Of a stretch of 64,000 bases of DNA, positions 44,978-57,394 are shown in pieces. Both the position numbers and the translations under genes were made by a program. The stretch lies in assembly GCF_029407905.1 (NCBI RefSeq), contig NC_073630.1, positions 40,573,001 through 40,637,000 of the forward strand, read 5' to 3'. Numbering within the stretch: position 1 is the first letter of the stretch; every line of letters starts with the position of its first letter. This DNA comes from Bubalus kerabau (taxonomy: Eukaryota; Chordata; Mammalia; Artiodactyla; Bovidae). Below the pieces are notes generated by a model, which saw only the letters and a program-made list of their open reading frames with translations, had not been told where the DNA came from and made no database searches.

Positions 44978-46555
44978 TTCAGTTCAGTTCAGTTCAGTTC
45001 AGTTCAGTTGCTCAGTCGTGTCCGACTCTTTGCGACCCCATGGACTGCAGCACGCCAGGCCTCCTTGTCCATCACCAGCTCCTGGAGTTTGCTCAGACTC
45101 ATGTCCATTGAGTCAGTGATGCCATCCAACCACTCATCCTCTGTTGTCCCCTTCTCCTCCCACCTTCAATCTTTTCCAGCATCAGGGTCTTTTCCAATGA
45201 GTCAGTTCTTTGCATCAGGTGGCCAAAGTATTGCAGTTTCAGCTTTAACATCAGTCCTTCCAATGAATATTCAGGACTGATCTCCTTTAGGATGGACTGG
45301 TTTGATCTCCTTGCAGTCCAAGGGACTCTCAGGAGTCTCCTCCAACACCACAGTTCAAAAGCATCAATTCGTCAGCGCTCAGCTTTCTTTACAGTCCAAC
45401 TCTCACATCTATACATGACTACTGGAAAAACCAAAGCTTTGATGAGACAGACCTTTGTTGGCAAAGAATTTTGAGCATTGCTTTGCTAGCGTTAAGATGA
45501 GTGCAATTGTGTGGTAGTTTGAGCATTATTTGGCATTGCCTTTTTTGGGGATTGGAATGAAAACTGACCTTTTCCAGTCCTGTGGCCACTGCTGAGTTTT
45601 CCAAATTTGCTGGCATATTGAGTGCAGCACTTTCATGGCATCATCTTCCAGGATTTGAAATAGCTCAACTGGAATTCCATCACCTCCACTAGCTTTGTTC
45701 ATAGTGATGCTTTCTAAGGCCCACTTGACTTCACATTCCAAGATGTCTGGCTCTAGGTGAGTGATCACACCATCGTGATTCTCTGGGTCGTGAAGATCTT
45801 TTTTGTACAGTTCTTCTGTGTATTCTTACCACCTCTTCTTAATATCTTCTGCTTCTGTTAGGTCCATACCATTTCTGTCCTTTATTGAGCCCATCTTTGC
45901 ATGAAATGTTCCCTTGGTATCTTTGATTTTCCTGAAGAGATCTCTAGTCTTTCCCATTCTATTGTTTTCCTCGATTTCTTTGCATTGATTGCTTAGGAAG
46001 GCTTTCTTATCTCTCCTTGCTACTCTTTGGAACTCTGCGATCAGATGAATATATCTTTCGTTTTCTCCTTTTCCTTTCACTTCTCTTCTTTTCACAGCTA
46101 TTTGTAAGGCCTTGTCAGACTACCATTTTGCCTTTTTGCATTTGTTTTTCTTGGGGATGGTCTTGATCACTGCCTCCTGTACAATGTCACAAACTCTGTC
46201 CATAGTTCTTCAGTTCTCCGTGTCCCTCTCTCTACCAGATCTAATCCCTTGAATCTGTTCATCATCTCCAGTGTATGTACATAAGGGATTTGATTTAGGT
46301 CATACCTGAATGGCCCAGTGGTTTTCCCTACTTTCTTCAATTTAAGTCTGAATTTTGCAATAAGTAATTCATGATCTGAGCCACAGTCAGCTCCTGGTTT
46401 TGTTTTTGCTCATTGTATAGAGGTTCTCCATCTTCAGCTGCAAAGAATATAATCAGTCTGATTTTGGTATTGACCGTCTGGTGATTTCCATGTGTAGAGT
46501 CATCTCTTATGTTCTTGGAAGAGGGTGTTTACCATGACAAGTGCATTCTCTTGGG
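44978..46555 (-). mobile_element. BovB LINE with expanded CAGTT tail and internal deletion
   Basis: The tail at left is a run of about six CAGTT units (44979-45008). The ORF C-terminal part extends to about 45467, where an internal deletion joins it to the middle of the reverse-transcriptase region. Minus-strand open pieces at 45526-45768 and 45826-46095 match BovB protein, for example NKASGGDGIPVELFQ. Stops and frameshifts make it inactive. Confidence 0.88.
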
Positions 46556-46589
46556 ATTATTCATTCAAAATTGCACACAATATGGCCTC

Positions 46590-47165
46590 CATTTCAGGTA
46601 TGCAGGGCTGGTTCAACATTTGAACTACATTTTTGTAATCTGTCACATTGACAGGCCACAGGAAAAAAAATACGTGATCATATCAAAAGATGATTTAAAA
46701 AATTGCTAAAATGCAGTATGGATTCATGATTAAGGACTCTTATCAAACCAGGAATAGAGGAGGACTCCCTCAACTTGGTAAAGAAATCTACAAAAAGCCT
46801 ACAGTCAACTTCATACTTCTGGTAAGAAAAGAGCTTTCTCACTAAGATCAGGAGCAAGGCAAGGATGATCTCTCTCACACTTTCAAGATCACACTGGAAG
46901 TCCTAGCGATGCAATAAGACAAGAAGTCATGGCATTTAGGAAGGGATAAAATAGTTTGGGGTTGCAAATCACATAATTGTCTATGTAGAAAATCCAAACA
47001 AATAAATAATAGCGACAACAACAACACAACAAAAACTCCTAGAGCTAGTAAATGATATAGCAAGGTTGCAGGACAATTAATATACAAAAGTCAACCACTT
47101 CGTATATACTAGCAGTGAACATTAAAGACGTAGTACCATTTACGTTAGATCCCCAAAAGTGAAAT
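46590..47165 (+). mobile_element. L1 LINE fragment (ORF2 region)
   Basis: A + strand decayed ORF2 includes 'gcagggctggttcaacattt', 'actggaagtcctagcgatgc' and 'acaattaatatacaaaagtc'. It is flanked by BovB on the left and Bov-tA on the right. Confidence 0.75.
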
Positions 47166-47167
47166 TG

Positions 47168-47381
47168 TTGTTGTGTTACTCTCAAAGTCATGGCCAACTC
47201 TTGGAACCCTTGGACGTTAGCCCTCCAGGCTCCTCTGTCCATGGGAGTTCCCAGGCAAGGATATTGAAGTAGGTTGCCATTTCCTTCTCCAGGGCATATT
47301 CCTGACCCAGGGTTTGAACCCACGTCTCTCGCACCTCCTGCACTGGCAGGCAGACTCTTTATCATGGCACCACTTGGGAAT
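47168..47381 (-). mobile_element. Bov-tA SINE
   Basis: A diverged reverse copy runs from 'tgttgttgtgttactctcaa' to 'ggcaccacttgggaatc'. Confidence 0.82.
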
Positions 47382-48690
47382 CTTTATAGATTACTAAGAA
47401 ATACTTTGTTCTGGGGCCAGAAAGCCCTAAAGCAGCAGCTGGACCAAAAGTATTTCTGTTCCTGAAAAGAGAATATAACTGAATAAAGATAATTACATAT
47501 TTCCTTAATCACTTTGCAGAGCTTCTATTTTTCTGTCATTTTCTTCTCTTCAAGTAGGAAAGGATTGTTTGTTTCTGAAAGGCCCAACATACTCTACCTA
47601 GAAAGAATTCAAGCAAGCCAGCCCCCTGCTGCAAGAATAACAGGTATTTGATTATATTTCTCAGTGTACCATTTGGGTACAAAGGATGAGTTTGCTATAG
47701 ATGGTCAGTAATCAGCAGTGTGAGCATGAAGTTGTTCAGCCACAGTTGCCACATGTATCATGCGTCTGCAGTAGTTTTGTACATCTTCAGTACCTTTTAG
47801 GTTCTGGATCTGTTGGCCTCTTTGGCAGAACAAGAAAGTGACATTTTATTGTATTTGTTCTGCTGCCTACAAATAAAGGGGGCGATTGACAGTGTTTTGA
47901 AGGAATAGAGGACTTTGTTTGCTTTTGATGAAAAACTTTTTATTCTCTCCATAATAGAATGAATAATTGCATGGTTTTAGAGGATTAGGATGCTGATAGG
48001 AATATTTGATTTCATAATTTTAAAAGTAGTTGGTGCTATATGGAAATAAGCTTGAAATCCAGATCTTAAGCTGCTATAAAATTTGTCAGTTAAATACAGA
48101 ATATGTTTGTGATTCCATGGAACAGGAAGGCCAGGCTGGCCTAAACAGTGCTACTCAGCTTCTTAAGAGTGCTGCCAGTTCTTTGTTTTGGCTTTGTTTT
48201 CTTAAAGGCGCTTCCTCTTCTTCACCCTTTCCTGAAGCACGTCTACCAGTTGGGACACATTAGGAAATGGCCCCCAAATCTATTTCCTTCAACTTGCACT
48301 GGCAGAGAACCAGACAGCCTGTCCTCTTTGCTGAAACACAATCACCAAAGTTGTTTGTGTCTTGGGCTCTTTTCTACAAAGTCTTGAAAAATCTTCCCGA
48401 GACCTCAGCAGATTGCAATATACCAGTTTATCGCTGTGTGCATTATCCCTCTAGATATGAGTTGCTTGACTCTCTCTGAGCTTTGTTTGGTAAAACCAAG
48501 ATTCTAATATTAAAATACATAAACATTAAACCTTTGGGGCATGCATTCCAATTACATTTTGAGTTGCAAATGTTCTTTTCTCTCTTGGAAAAGTAGGGGT
48601 CTAAACTTTTCTTTTCACACTACCTTCTGATATACATGCTAATTCCAACTCATTTGGTGTAAAAAGAAAATATGAAAATATAAACAATGC
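47382..48690. other. Unique intergenic DNA
   Basis: I see no recognisable gene, RNA or repeat. The open frames at 48030-48479 overlap one another in several frames and lack any family feature. Confidence 0.4.
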
Positions 48691-48699
48691 ACGGATACA

Positions 48700-49076
48700 T
48701 ACTTCATTCTGAAAATTTACTCTCCTCCTTCACTTTCACAAACATACTCTTATCTTTCCTTTGGATGTGATAATCTATCCCATCACTTCTTCCTTTACAA
48801 TGCTTAAGAAATATGACTTAGTTTAGCCCTTTATTACTTTATTTTTGGACTGTTTTCTAGCTACTGTATTCTCTGCCAACAATGCTCACTCCTTTAATCC
48901 AACCTAAACCCTCCTACACCTTATCCCTAGTATAATCTTTATTCCAGAGCCACCAAACTATTTCACCTATCATTACTGTTGTAAAACCATTCATTGTTCT
49001 CCCTATGGAAAGAATCAAGTCCAAATTTCTGAGCCTGAGAAACATAGCATCACAACCTGGGGCTTAGAGGCTGTTC
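48700..49076 (+). repeat. L2 LINE, interrupted by L1 and CHR insertions
   Basis: It is a pyrimidine-rich L2-like stretch. It seems to resume at about 49640 and run to about 50030 on the far side of the inserted L1 and SINE. Confidence 0.5.
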
Positions 49077-49092
49077 CCCACTCTTCTTTTTA

Positions 49093-49476
49093 TTTTTTTT
49101 TTTAATTTTTATTTTTTTTAGTTTTTTTTTAAATTTTATTTTATTTTTAAACTTTACATAATTGTATTAGTTTTGCCAAATATCAAAATGAATCCGCCAC
49201 AGGTATACATGTGTTCCCCATCCTGAACCCTCCTCCCTCCTCCCTCCCCATACCATCCCTCTGGGTCGTCCCAGTGCACCAGCCCCAAGCATCCAGTATC
49301 GTGCATTGAACCTGGACTGGCAACTCATTTCATACATGATATTTTACATGTTTCAATGCCATTCTCCCAAATCTTCCCACCCTCTCCCTCTCTCTCAGAG
49401 TCCATAAGACTGTTCTATACATCAGTGTCTCTTTTGCTGTCTCGTACACAGGGTTATTGTTACCATCTTTCTAAAT
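49093..49476 (-). mobile_element. Young ruminant L1, 5'-truncated
   Basis: The antisense L1 3' end has a T-rich tail at left. It is flanked by a perfect 16-bp target-site duplication, CCCACTCTTCTTTTTA, at 49077-49092 and 49477-49492. It was inserted next to the tail of the CHR SINE that follows. Confidence 0.92.
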
Positions 49477-49492
49477 CCCACTCTTCTTTTTA

Positions 49493-49626
49493 AAAAATAT
49501 TTATTTATTTGGCTGCGAGAGGTCTTAATTGTGGCATGTGGCTTTCAGTTCCTTGACCAGGGATGGAACTCGAGCCACTTGCCTTGGGAGCATGGAGTCT
49601 TAGCCACTGGACCACCAGAGAAGTCC
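49493..49626 (-). mobile_element. CHR SINE
   Basis: The reverse-oriented SINE has an A/T-rich tail at left and a head ending 'ggaccaccagagaagtcct' at right. The left boundary is masked by the L1 insertion. Confidence 0.78.
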
Positions 49627-50043
49627 TTCCCTCTTTTCTTTTTTAAAGATCTGGGCTGCAATGTGAGAGAGTTAACATGCATCTCACTATCATCTCTGTT
49701 ATTTTCTTATCATCTCACTTTCATCTTTTGGCATACTCTTACTTCTCAGACCTTTCCCCATTCTTACATCTTCAAATCTAATGTATTTTTCAAGGCCAAG
49801 ATTTTTTAAGACCAGCTGCCTCCGTGAAGCTTTTCTGACCCCTGTAGCCTGCAGCTATCTCTTGCTTTGAGATCTTAATGCTTAATCTCACTTCCATTAA
49901 TTTGGCAACTTATCACTTACTTTCTCTTGTATGTCTTCAGAAGCACTGTCTCATATTATCACTTCACTTTGGGATGCCTTTATCTTGTCCCCTCAAGTAA
50001 ATCATTAGCTCCTTCATTCATTTATTAGTATTTACTGTGTTTA

Positions 50044-50110
50044 CTGCTGTGCTGTGCTTAGTCACTCAGTCATGTCTGACTCTTTGCAACCCCATGGACT
50101 CTAGCAGTGT
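50044..50110 (-). mobile_element. Bov-tA SINE tail fragment
   Basis: Only the tail half ('gcttagtcactcagtcatgt' onward) remains. Confidence 0.75.
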
Positions 50111-50799
50111 CAGGCATGATGCTCTAGTGGACACTCCTGCTGCACTCTTCATCACCCAATGGGGAAATCTGTCAAAGGTTTTAAAGTATATTAAAAGAAT
50201 AATTTTTATTAACTTATCCTGGGTCTTTAACACCATGGAGTTACCAGCTATTACATGAGTCCAGTTGGACTCCCTACCTACTGGTGCTTTTATAAAAGTT
50301 GTATTTTAATATCACCATTAGAAGCAGATTCTGTAAGTGAGGTGGTGTAATGTGGTTAACTAGTAAGTGGTATAAAGACTGGATCCTAGGCTCCTTTTTA
50401 ACCAAAATCTAAGTGACATGAAACTGTGGTTGATTTGAACAAATGCCCTTCTTCCACTGAGACCAGGATAAGCAGCCTGCTATGGGCTGATGAGATATAC
50501 TAAATATGAACTATTTTGATCCCCTCAAGGGACTTTTGGGGGGGTGGTGGCACTGAAAGGCCTCTTCAAAAGTTTACTTGAGTTTTAGAAATTAATATTT
50601 GGTGATCAAAGTTGTAAATTCAAACCTCTAGTTTTCCTTAAGTCTACAAATTCAATTTACCAATGCTATTGCTCTATTTATAAGTCTAGCATCTAGCAGA
50701 TTTTATTATTTACTTCTAATAGATCTTTCAATGGTGTTTGGCCTAATTTATAAACTTAGTTAATTTAACACTTCCAAATACTTTGTATGTGGAGGAAAA

Positions 50800-51450
50800 A
50801 TATTCAATTTCCCTGGTGTGTTGGGAGACCCCTAGACTACCGTCACCTTCAGATTCACTGGAAGGATTTACAGAACTCAATGTATAGGTCTCCTCATAGC
50901 TAAGATTTATTACAGGAACATAGTAAAGATACACAGGTAGTAAGGGAAAGACAAAGGCAGAGTCTGGAGGACGCCATCTATAAGCTCTCTTATGCTTTTC
51001 TGCTCTCATAAGGGGTCACACAGTACATGCTGTTCCCCCAGCAGTAGAAACTCTGCAACATGTGTGCAGTATTTTTTAAATGTTAATTTTATTTTGGAGT
51101 ATAGTTGATTTACAATGTTTCGTTAGTTTTATGTGTGTGGCAAAATGATTCAGTTATTCATATACATATAATCCATTCATTTTAAGATTTTTTTTCCCAG
51201 GTAGGTTATTTCAGAGTATTGAGTAGAGTTCCCCATGCTGTGCAGTAGGTCCTTGTTCTGGTGTGCAGTATTTTGGCCTGGGGAAACCACTAGGGAAAAA
51301 CTAGAGCCCAAGGTTTTTCTTGGGAGCTGAGTATGTAGGCATTCATGCTCTGTCTAGCATGCACCAGAATTCCAGACTCCCAGAAGGTGAGCAGGCATTC
51401 TGCATAAACTGTATTGCTTCACAAACAGTTTAGGCAAAGTGAACCATCCT
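50800..51450 (-). repeat. Ancient LTR interrupted by an L1 fragment
   Basis: The two halves (50800-51075 and 51261-51450) resemble one old mammalian LTR, with 'aagatttattacaggaacat' in the left half and 'cagactcccagaaggtgagc' in the right. The L1 insertion splits it. Family uncertain. Confidence 0.5.
51076..51260 (-). mobile_element. L1 fragment inserted in LTR
   Basis: A short antisense L1 end is flanked by a perfect 14-bp target-site duplication, GTGTGCAGTATTTT, at 51062-51075 and 51261-51274. Confidence 0.88.
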
Positions 51451-52339
51451 TCTCAGTTAGCTGTTGCATGGGAATACTTGGTGACTTAACTTCCAAATCC
51501 CAACCAAGGGCCAATCTTGAGAGCAGGCCTTTCTAAGGATAGCAGACTCAGACCTGCTGTGTTACTTCTATTTTCTAATTTAACAAACTAAGTTTTCCCA
51601 ATTGCTCAAATAATGCATATGAAGCAAATAATTGAAATTATAAATACGATAAACTGTAGTTCTTTTAAATATCCTATTATTTTCTACAAACTTAGTAGGA
51701 TTTCAACTTTAAATCAAAAGCCTAAATCACTTATTTAATTACATACTTGAAATTGGACAGACAAGATTTATCTTATACTCTAATGGGTCAAATTCTATTA
51801 AATAATGTAAATATATAAAATTTCTTTTTTTATGTATAAACAAGACATAAAAATTCTGTAATATCAAAGTATTAACATAGATCTGATTATCTTAAACATT
51901 TCTATAATTACTCCCAATCCTTCCTAGAATGAAAGATGCTTTAACACTAAGGAAACTATATCACTCTTAACACTAAGCTAGTAAGGTAGCCTGACCTGGA
52001 ACTGGAGATTTCTGCAGAGGTTGACTTCTTGCCCTGACCATGAATCATAGGTGATTCGGTAACTTTAAAATGAGTTATTATCATGTCCTTGCATTTAGGT
52101 TATATATTAGCTAATTCTTCTGATTGCTAACTGAAGTCTACAGTTTACCCTAGGTTAAGCATTGACTGGAAAAGGCTTTAAAAAAAAAAAAAATTGTGGG
52201 AGAGAGAGACCTTAATGTAATTGTTCTTTTGGTCTAAATTTAAAGCTTTTTGAACTTAATGGAATTCTTCATTCTTTAATATTGTTGCTATCTTTTAAGA
52301 CAACACTTTTTTAGAATATTTATTAGAATACTGAGTCAA

Positions 52340-52860
52340 TTCCTAGGCAGGTTGATAAGAAATCCAGGGTCCTCGAGGAGGAGAAAAGGGTCTGGAACTC
52401 TCAAGGAGAAAAAGGTAAATTTTTTTTCTATATGTCTTAGTCAATATAACAATGTATCTTGCTCAAAAGACATATTTCTCCTTAACAAGAACCTTCTGAC
52501 TAATCTTGTCATCTTAAAATGTATATTATGGGAGTGGGTCTGGTAAGATCTTTCTATTGTTCGTTCTAATCCTGTCATCTTAAAATGTAAATTGTGGGAG
52601 TGGGTCTAGTAAGATCTTTACAACCTTGAAACATTCTTTTGATTTATTGAAAAAGTATATAACTCCCTTTTCTAAGATTAGCAAGTGGGGCACTCTCCAT
52701 CACCCTTCTGATGTCTGTGTCAGAAGCTTTCTCTGTCCCTTTTTCACTTTAATAAAACTCTGCTACACAATGCTGTTGAGTGATCAAGCCCGGTCCCTGG
52801 TCCCAAAGCTAAATCATCTTCGGAGATCGTGAATCCATCATCGTTCACCATGAGCTATCA
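52340..52860 (+). mobile_element. Solo LTR of a ruminant endogenous retrovirus, duplicated U3 segment
   Basis: It has a TATA box (TATATAA, 52656-52662) and a poly(A) signal (AATAAA, 52751-52756) in + strand LTR order. Upstream of the TATA box a 53-bp segment is repeated (52501-52553 and 52567-52619, about 4 differences), like a U3 enhancer duplication. The ends are approximate and no flanking viral gene is present. Confidence 0.75.
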
Positions 52861-53756
52861 ATACTGGATATGTATTATGGTTTTACCTATGTAGTCACAA
52901 CTTTCAAAGTAATTTTTCCCCTAATTTTTTAATATATTAAAAAAAAAAAAAGCAGTTGTAGGTTCACAGCAAAATTGAATGGAAGATAGACAGATTTTCC
53001 GTATATCCTCTGCTCACTACCCCAAACGTACTCTCCTCCATTATCAATATCGCCCACCAGAGTGGTTCATTTGTTCCAATCAGTGAAGCTACACGGACTC
53101 ATCATCTCCCCAAGTCCATTGTTTACATTAGGGTTTCCTCTTGGTGGTGTGCATTTTGTGTGTCCATGGACTCTGACAAATGCAGCCATCACTGTAGGGT
53201 CACACAGAAAGGTTGCCCTGCCCTAAAAATCCTCTGTGCTCCACATTCTTCCCTGTCTCACTGCACCTAGCAACCACTGACTTTTTACTGTCTGCATACT
53301 TTTACCTTTCCCTGAGTGTCATGTAGTTGGAATCATACAGTATGTAGCCTTTACATAGTGGCTTCTTTGACTTAGTAATATGCATTGAAGTTTCCTCCTT
53401 GTCTTTTCATGGTTTGATAGCTCCTTTCTTTTTGACACTGAATAATATTTCATTGTCCGGTTGTACCAAAGTTTATTTATCCATTAATCAATTGAAGGAT
53501 ATCTTGGTTGCTTCCAGGTTTTGACAATTAATAACTACAGCTGCTCTAATCATCTGTGTTCGAGTTTTGGTCAGGACTTAACTTTTCAGCTCATTTGGGT
53601 AAATACTGAGGAATGTGATTGCTAGATCTGGTGGTAAGGGTATGTTTAATTTTATAAGAAACTGTGACAGTCTTCCAAAGTGGCTGTATCAATGTGAATT
53701 TCCACCAGCAATGAATGAAAGTTCCTGTACAACATTTGATATTGTTTTAGAGTTTG

Positions 53757-53878
53757 ACTTTTTTTTTTTTTTTTGGCCACCTGATATGAGCAGGATCTTA
53801 GTTCCCTGACCAGGGATTGAAACCAGTCCCTGGCAGTGAAAGAGCTGAGTTCCAACCACTGGACTGCTAGAGAACGTG
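53757..53878 (-). mobile_element. CHR SINE inside L1
   Basis: The reverse SINE has a T-run at left and is bounded by imperfect copies of GAGTTTGRC (about 53750 and 53882). Confidence 0.78.
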
Positions 53879-54042
53879 CTGGAGTTTGGCCTTTTTAATA
53901 GGTGTGTAACACTATCTCATTCTTGTTTTAATTTGCACTTCCATAATGACATGATGTGGAACATCTCTTCATATGCTTATTTGCTGCTGTGTATATATCT
54001 TCTTTGGTGAGGTGTTTGGTCCATTTTTTAATGTGGTTTGTT

Positions 54043-54275
54043 CTCTTTGTTGTTGTTGTTGTTTTGTTTTGTTGTTGTTTTGTTTTTTGTTGTTGTTTTG
54101 TTGTTGTTGCTAAGTCATCTCTGACTCTTTTGCAACTCCATGGACTATAGCCTGCCAGGCTCCTCTGTCCATGGGATGTCCCAGGCAAGAATACTGGAGT
54201 GGGTTGCTATGACCTTCTTCAGGGAATCTTCCTGACTCAGGGATCAAACCTGCATCTCCTGCATTACAAGTTTGT
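54043..54275 (-). mobile_element. Bov-tA SINE with TTG repeat tail
   Basis: A TTG-rich tract at 54043-54108 leads into a reverse Bov-tA that ends near 54270 without its full head. Confidence 0.82.
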
Positions 54276-54448
54276 TCTCTTAGTATTGAGTTTTAAGAGT
54301 TCTTTAGTAAGATGCTCTTTTCCTATGGCCTCTTTCAAGATTTTTTTCTTTGTCTTTGATTTTCTGCAGTTTGAATATGACATGTCCAGGTGTAGTTTAC
54401 TTGACATTTATTCTCTCTGGTGTTCTCTGAGCTTCTTGTGGTTTGTGA

Positions 54449-54808
54449 TGTTATGGACTGAATGTTTGTATCTCCCCAAAATTCATATGTTGAAATCCTA
54501 ACCCATTTGTGATGGTATTAAAAGGTGGAGATTTTGAGAAGTAATTAGGTCATGAGGATGGAGCCTTCATGAACAGGATTAGTACTTTTATAAAAAGAAC
54601 CATAAGCACTTGCTGTCACTGTCTTTACTGTCTGCCATGGGAGAATACAGCAAGAAATTGTCCACCTACAAATCAGGACACCAGGTCTCATTGAAACAGA
54701 ATCTGCCAGTACCTTGATCTTGTAGTTCTCAGAACTGTGAAAAATAAATTTTGTTTAAGTCATCCAGTCTGTAGTATCTTGTTATGGCAGCCCAGGCTGA
54801 CTAAGACA
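54449..54808 (+). repeat. MaLR-type LTR
   Basis: A complete 360-bp LTR runs TGTTATGGACTG...CTAAGACA with AATAAA near 54745. It is flanked by a 5-bp duplication TGTGA/TGTGG (54444-54448 and 54809-54813). It matches the old mammalian MaLR group and sits in L1-like sequence. Confidence 0.78.
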
Positions 54809-54813
54809 TGTGG

Positions 54814-55540
54814 TTTGGTTTCTGATTTTAATAGGGAGAAATTCTAAGTCTTTATTGCTTCAAATATTGCTTCTTTTCCTTTCCCTCTTCTTTTGATATT
54901 CCCATTATGTGTATGTTACTATCTTTATAGTTCTGCTACAGTTCTTGGATATTCTAGACCCTTAATTTTTTCAGTCTTTTCTCTTTGCTTTAGTTTCTGT
55001 TGACAGAGCCTCGGGCTCAGAGATTTTTCTTCAGTTGTGTCAGTCTACTAATAAACCCATGAGAGGCACTCTATTTCTATTAGAGTGTTTTTGTTTTCTA
55101 ACACTTCTTTTTGACTCTTAGAATTTCTGTCTTTGTTTATATTGCACATTGGTTCTTGCATTTTATCTACTTTTTTTCCATTAGGGTCCTTAGCATATTA
55201 ATCATAGTTGTTTTAAATTCATGGTCTAATAATTCCAACATCCCTGCCTTATCTGAGTCTGGTTTTGATGCCTTCTCTGTCTCTTAAACTTTTTTTTTTT
55301 TGCCTTTTCGTATGCCTTGAAATTTTTTGCTGAAAGCCAGGCATTTACTGGGTAAGAGAAACTCTGATAAATAGGTCTTAAGTGATGTGGTGGTAAGATA
55401 ATGGAGAGGAGAAGCTTTCTGTAGTCCTGTGGTTAGGTCTCAGTTGTTTAGTGAACCTGTACCCTGGGCTATGAACTTTGTAAGTACTTCTCAGTTTCTC
55501 TCCACGCCCCCAAACATAGATAAGACACGATGGCTGGAGA
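54814..55540. repeat. Old L1/HAL1-like sequence
   Basis: The AT-rich sequence on both sides of the MaLR LTR reads as a decayed LINE. The family cannot be fixed by eye. Confidence 0.35.
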
Positions 55541-55555
55541 CTGCTAGATGGGGTT

Positions 55556-55821
55556 GCTGCTGCTGCTGCTGCTAAGTGGCTTCAGTCGTGTCCGACTCTG
55601 TGCGACCCCATAGACGGCAGCCCACCTGGCTCCACCGTCCCTGGGATTCTCCAGGCAAGAACACTGGAGTGGGTTGCCATTTCCTTCTCCAATGCATGAA
55701 AGTGAAAAGTGAAAGTGAAGTCACTCAGTCGTGTCCGACCTCCACGACCCCATGGACTACAGCCTACCAGGCTCCTCCGTCCATGGGATTTTCCAGGCAA
55801 GAGTACTGGAATGGGGTGCCC
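55556..55821 (-). mobile_element. Bov-A2 dimeric SINE
   Basis: Two Bov-A monomers are joined by a 'gaaagtgaaaagtgaaagtg' linker, with a GCT-rich tail at left. A perfect 9-bp target-site duplication, GATGGGGTT, lies at 55547-55555 and 55822-55830. Confidence 0.92.
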
Positions 55822-55830
55822 GATGGGGTT

Positions 55831-57380
55831 AGGTAGTTCCTTTTCCCCAGAGCAGTTAGACTCTGGTGAAATAATTTCTGTTGAGGGCAAGCTTTGTTAA
55901 AAACTGAATGCTCTGGTGTATTTCAAAATGGTTACTTTTCCTGCAGGAAGCCCAAGGGGCTTTTTCTCTGATCTTTTCTTTGGGAACCTGGGGGAACTCC
56001 AGGAGGTAAAACTCACAAGAGAGGGAACCCTTTGGAATTTTTAACTCACAGACTTAGCCACTCTGAGTCTCTGACAATTCATCAATTATGTCCAGGTTCT
56101 CCTACCCTAGCACTGCTTCTCACAGAGGTTTTGTTTGTGGATTTCTACTCTAAGTTGTGTTTTTCTCTATCCTTCCAATCGTAGGGGAAACTTTGCCCCA
56201 TGTGCTCACTTCTCTGACAGATCTAAGAAAAATTACTGATTTTTAAAATTTGTTGTTAGGAAAGAGTGATGTCTTCCAAGGTCTTTATGGATCTGACTGA
56301 AAATTGGGAGTCTGCTTGAATGGTTTTAAATGCCAATTTCTGTCCTCAACAGTGATGGCAAACACATTTTTTTTGGATGTGTTTCTATGTCTGAATTGGT
56401 TACCAAATGATTAATTGATGCTCAAGCAGCAATAATTAGTACTTGGTAGTATTGGGGAAGGGGAAATTTCTTGAGTTCTTTTGACTGGTCTAATAACTGA
56501 ATTGACACAAGACAGATTAACAAGAGAATAAAACGATTTAATTTGTATGCATGAAGGTCTCTAGAAATGGGGCCGCCTGAAGCAACTGAAGCAGGCTGTT
56601 GATATATAAAGACCAAGAAATAACTATTTGCAAAGATTTAACAAAACAATTGGGTTTATGCATGGGGTATCAGATTAATGAAGAAATAACAAAGTTTACA
56701 CAGCTTTCTTAGCCTCAAATTCCCCAACTCTCTTGACAAGACTGCTTTCTATTCTCCTGGTATAAGGAGGGAACGTTCATGGAGGAGATTCATTTCCCAC
56801 TGAAGGGAGAAAGAGGAGGGTCTGAGGTTTTTTAAAATATTTTTTCCCGCCAGTTGTTTTTCATGGAACTTTAATTCAGTGTAATCATCATGCCATTGAG
56901 GCATATTCTGTGGTAGCCTGTCCTGGACCCCAATACTAAACTGTACTGAGATAAGAACAACTTAGTTAAGATGCTGGCTTTACTTTGCAGGCTCAGAAAT
57001 TGGGTCTTTTCACTGTGTACTTATGCTAGGTTGGAACTCATAGTTGCTGATTCATGACAGTTAAACTCAAGAAGCTGAGGTGATCAGCTTGAATCAGAAT
57101 GATAATTAATTGATTCTCTTAAGGGACATTCCTTCCTATGACAGAAGTACTCAGGTCACCTATACGGTCACTTCTGGGTATGAGAGTAAAGATAAGTGTA
57201 TACGCTTGAGAGATGTTTCATCCAAGTAATGGAAAATGCTTGTGTCAGCTGTCTCAACCTATGACAGAGGAAAACATCTTTAGGAACTGGGTGTTTCATG
57301 TTGCCCTGCTCTAACGTTGAAAATGTAGTTAAATATTCTCAAACTCTAATAATTGTGACTAGTAATGATAAAGACATGGC
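55831..57380. other. Intergenic DNA, possibly an old LTR at 56400-56950
   Basis: No coding sequence was recognised. The segment 56400-56950 has a weak LTR-like look but I cannot assign a family. The rest shows nothing. Confidence 0.3.
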
Positions 57381-57394
57381 TTATCATTTATCAT

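Larger units (their letters stand above)
52945..54320 (-). mobile_element. Old L1 3' region with nested SINEs
   Basis: A long antisense L1 tail and ORF2 end includes 'caaagtggctgtatcaatgt' and 'tgtttggtccattttttaat'. It is interrupted by a CHR SINE and by a Bov-tA with a TTG repeat. Confidence 0.75.

Noticed and set aside
48030..48479. Cluster of overlapping + strand open frames suggesting a small gene
   Set aside because: Three frames overlap with no conserved motif, no splice context and no start context. It looks like chance openness.
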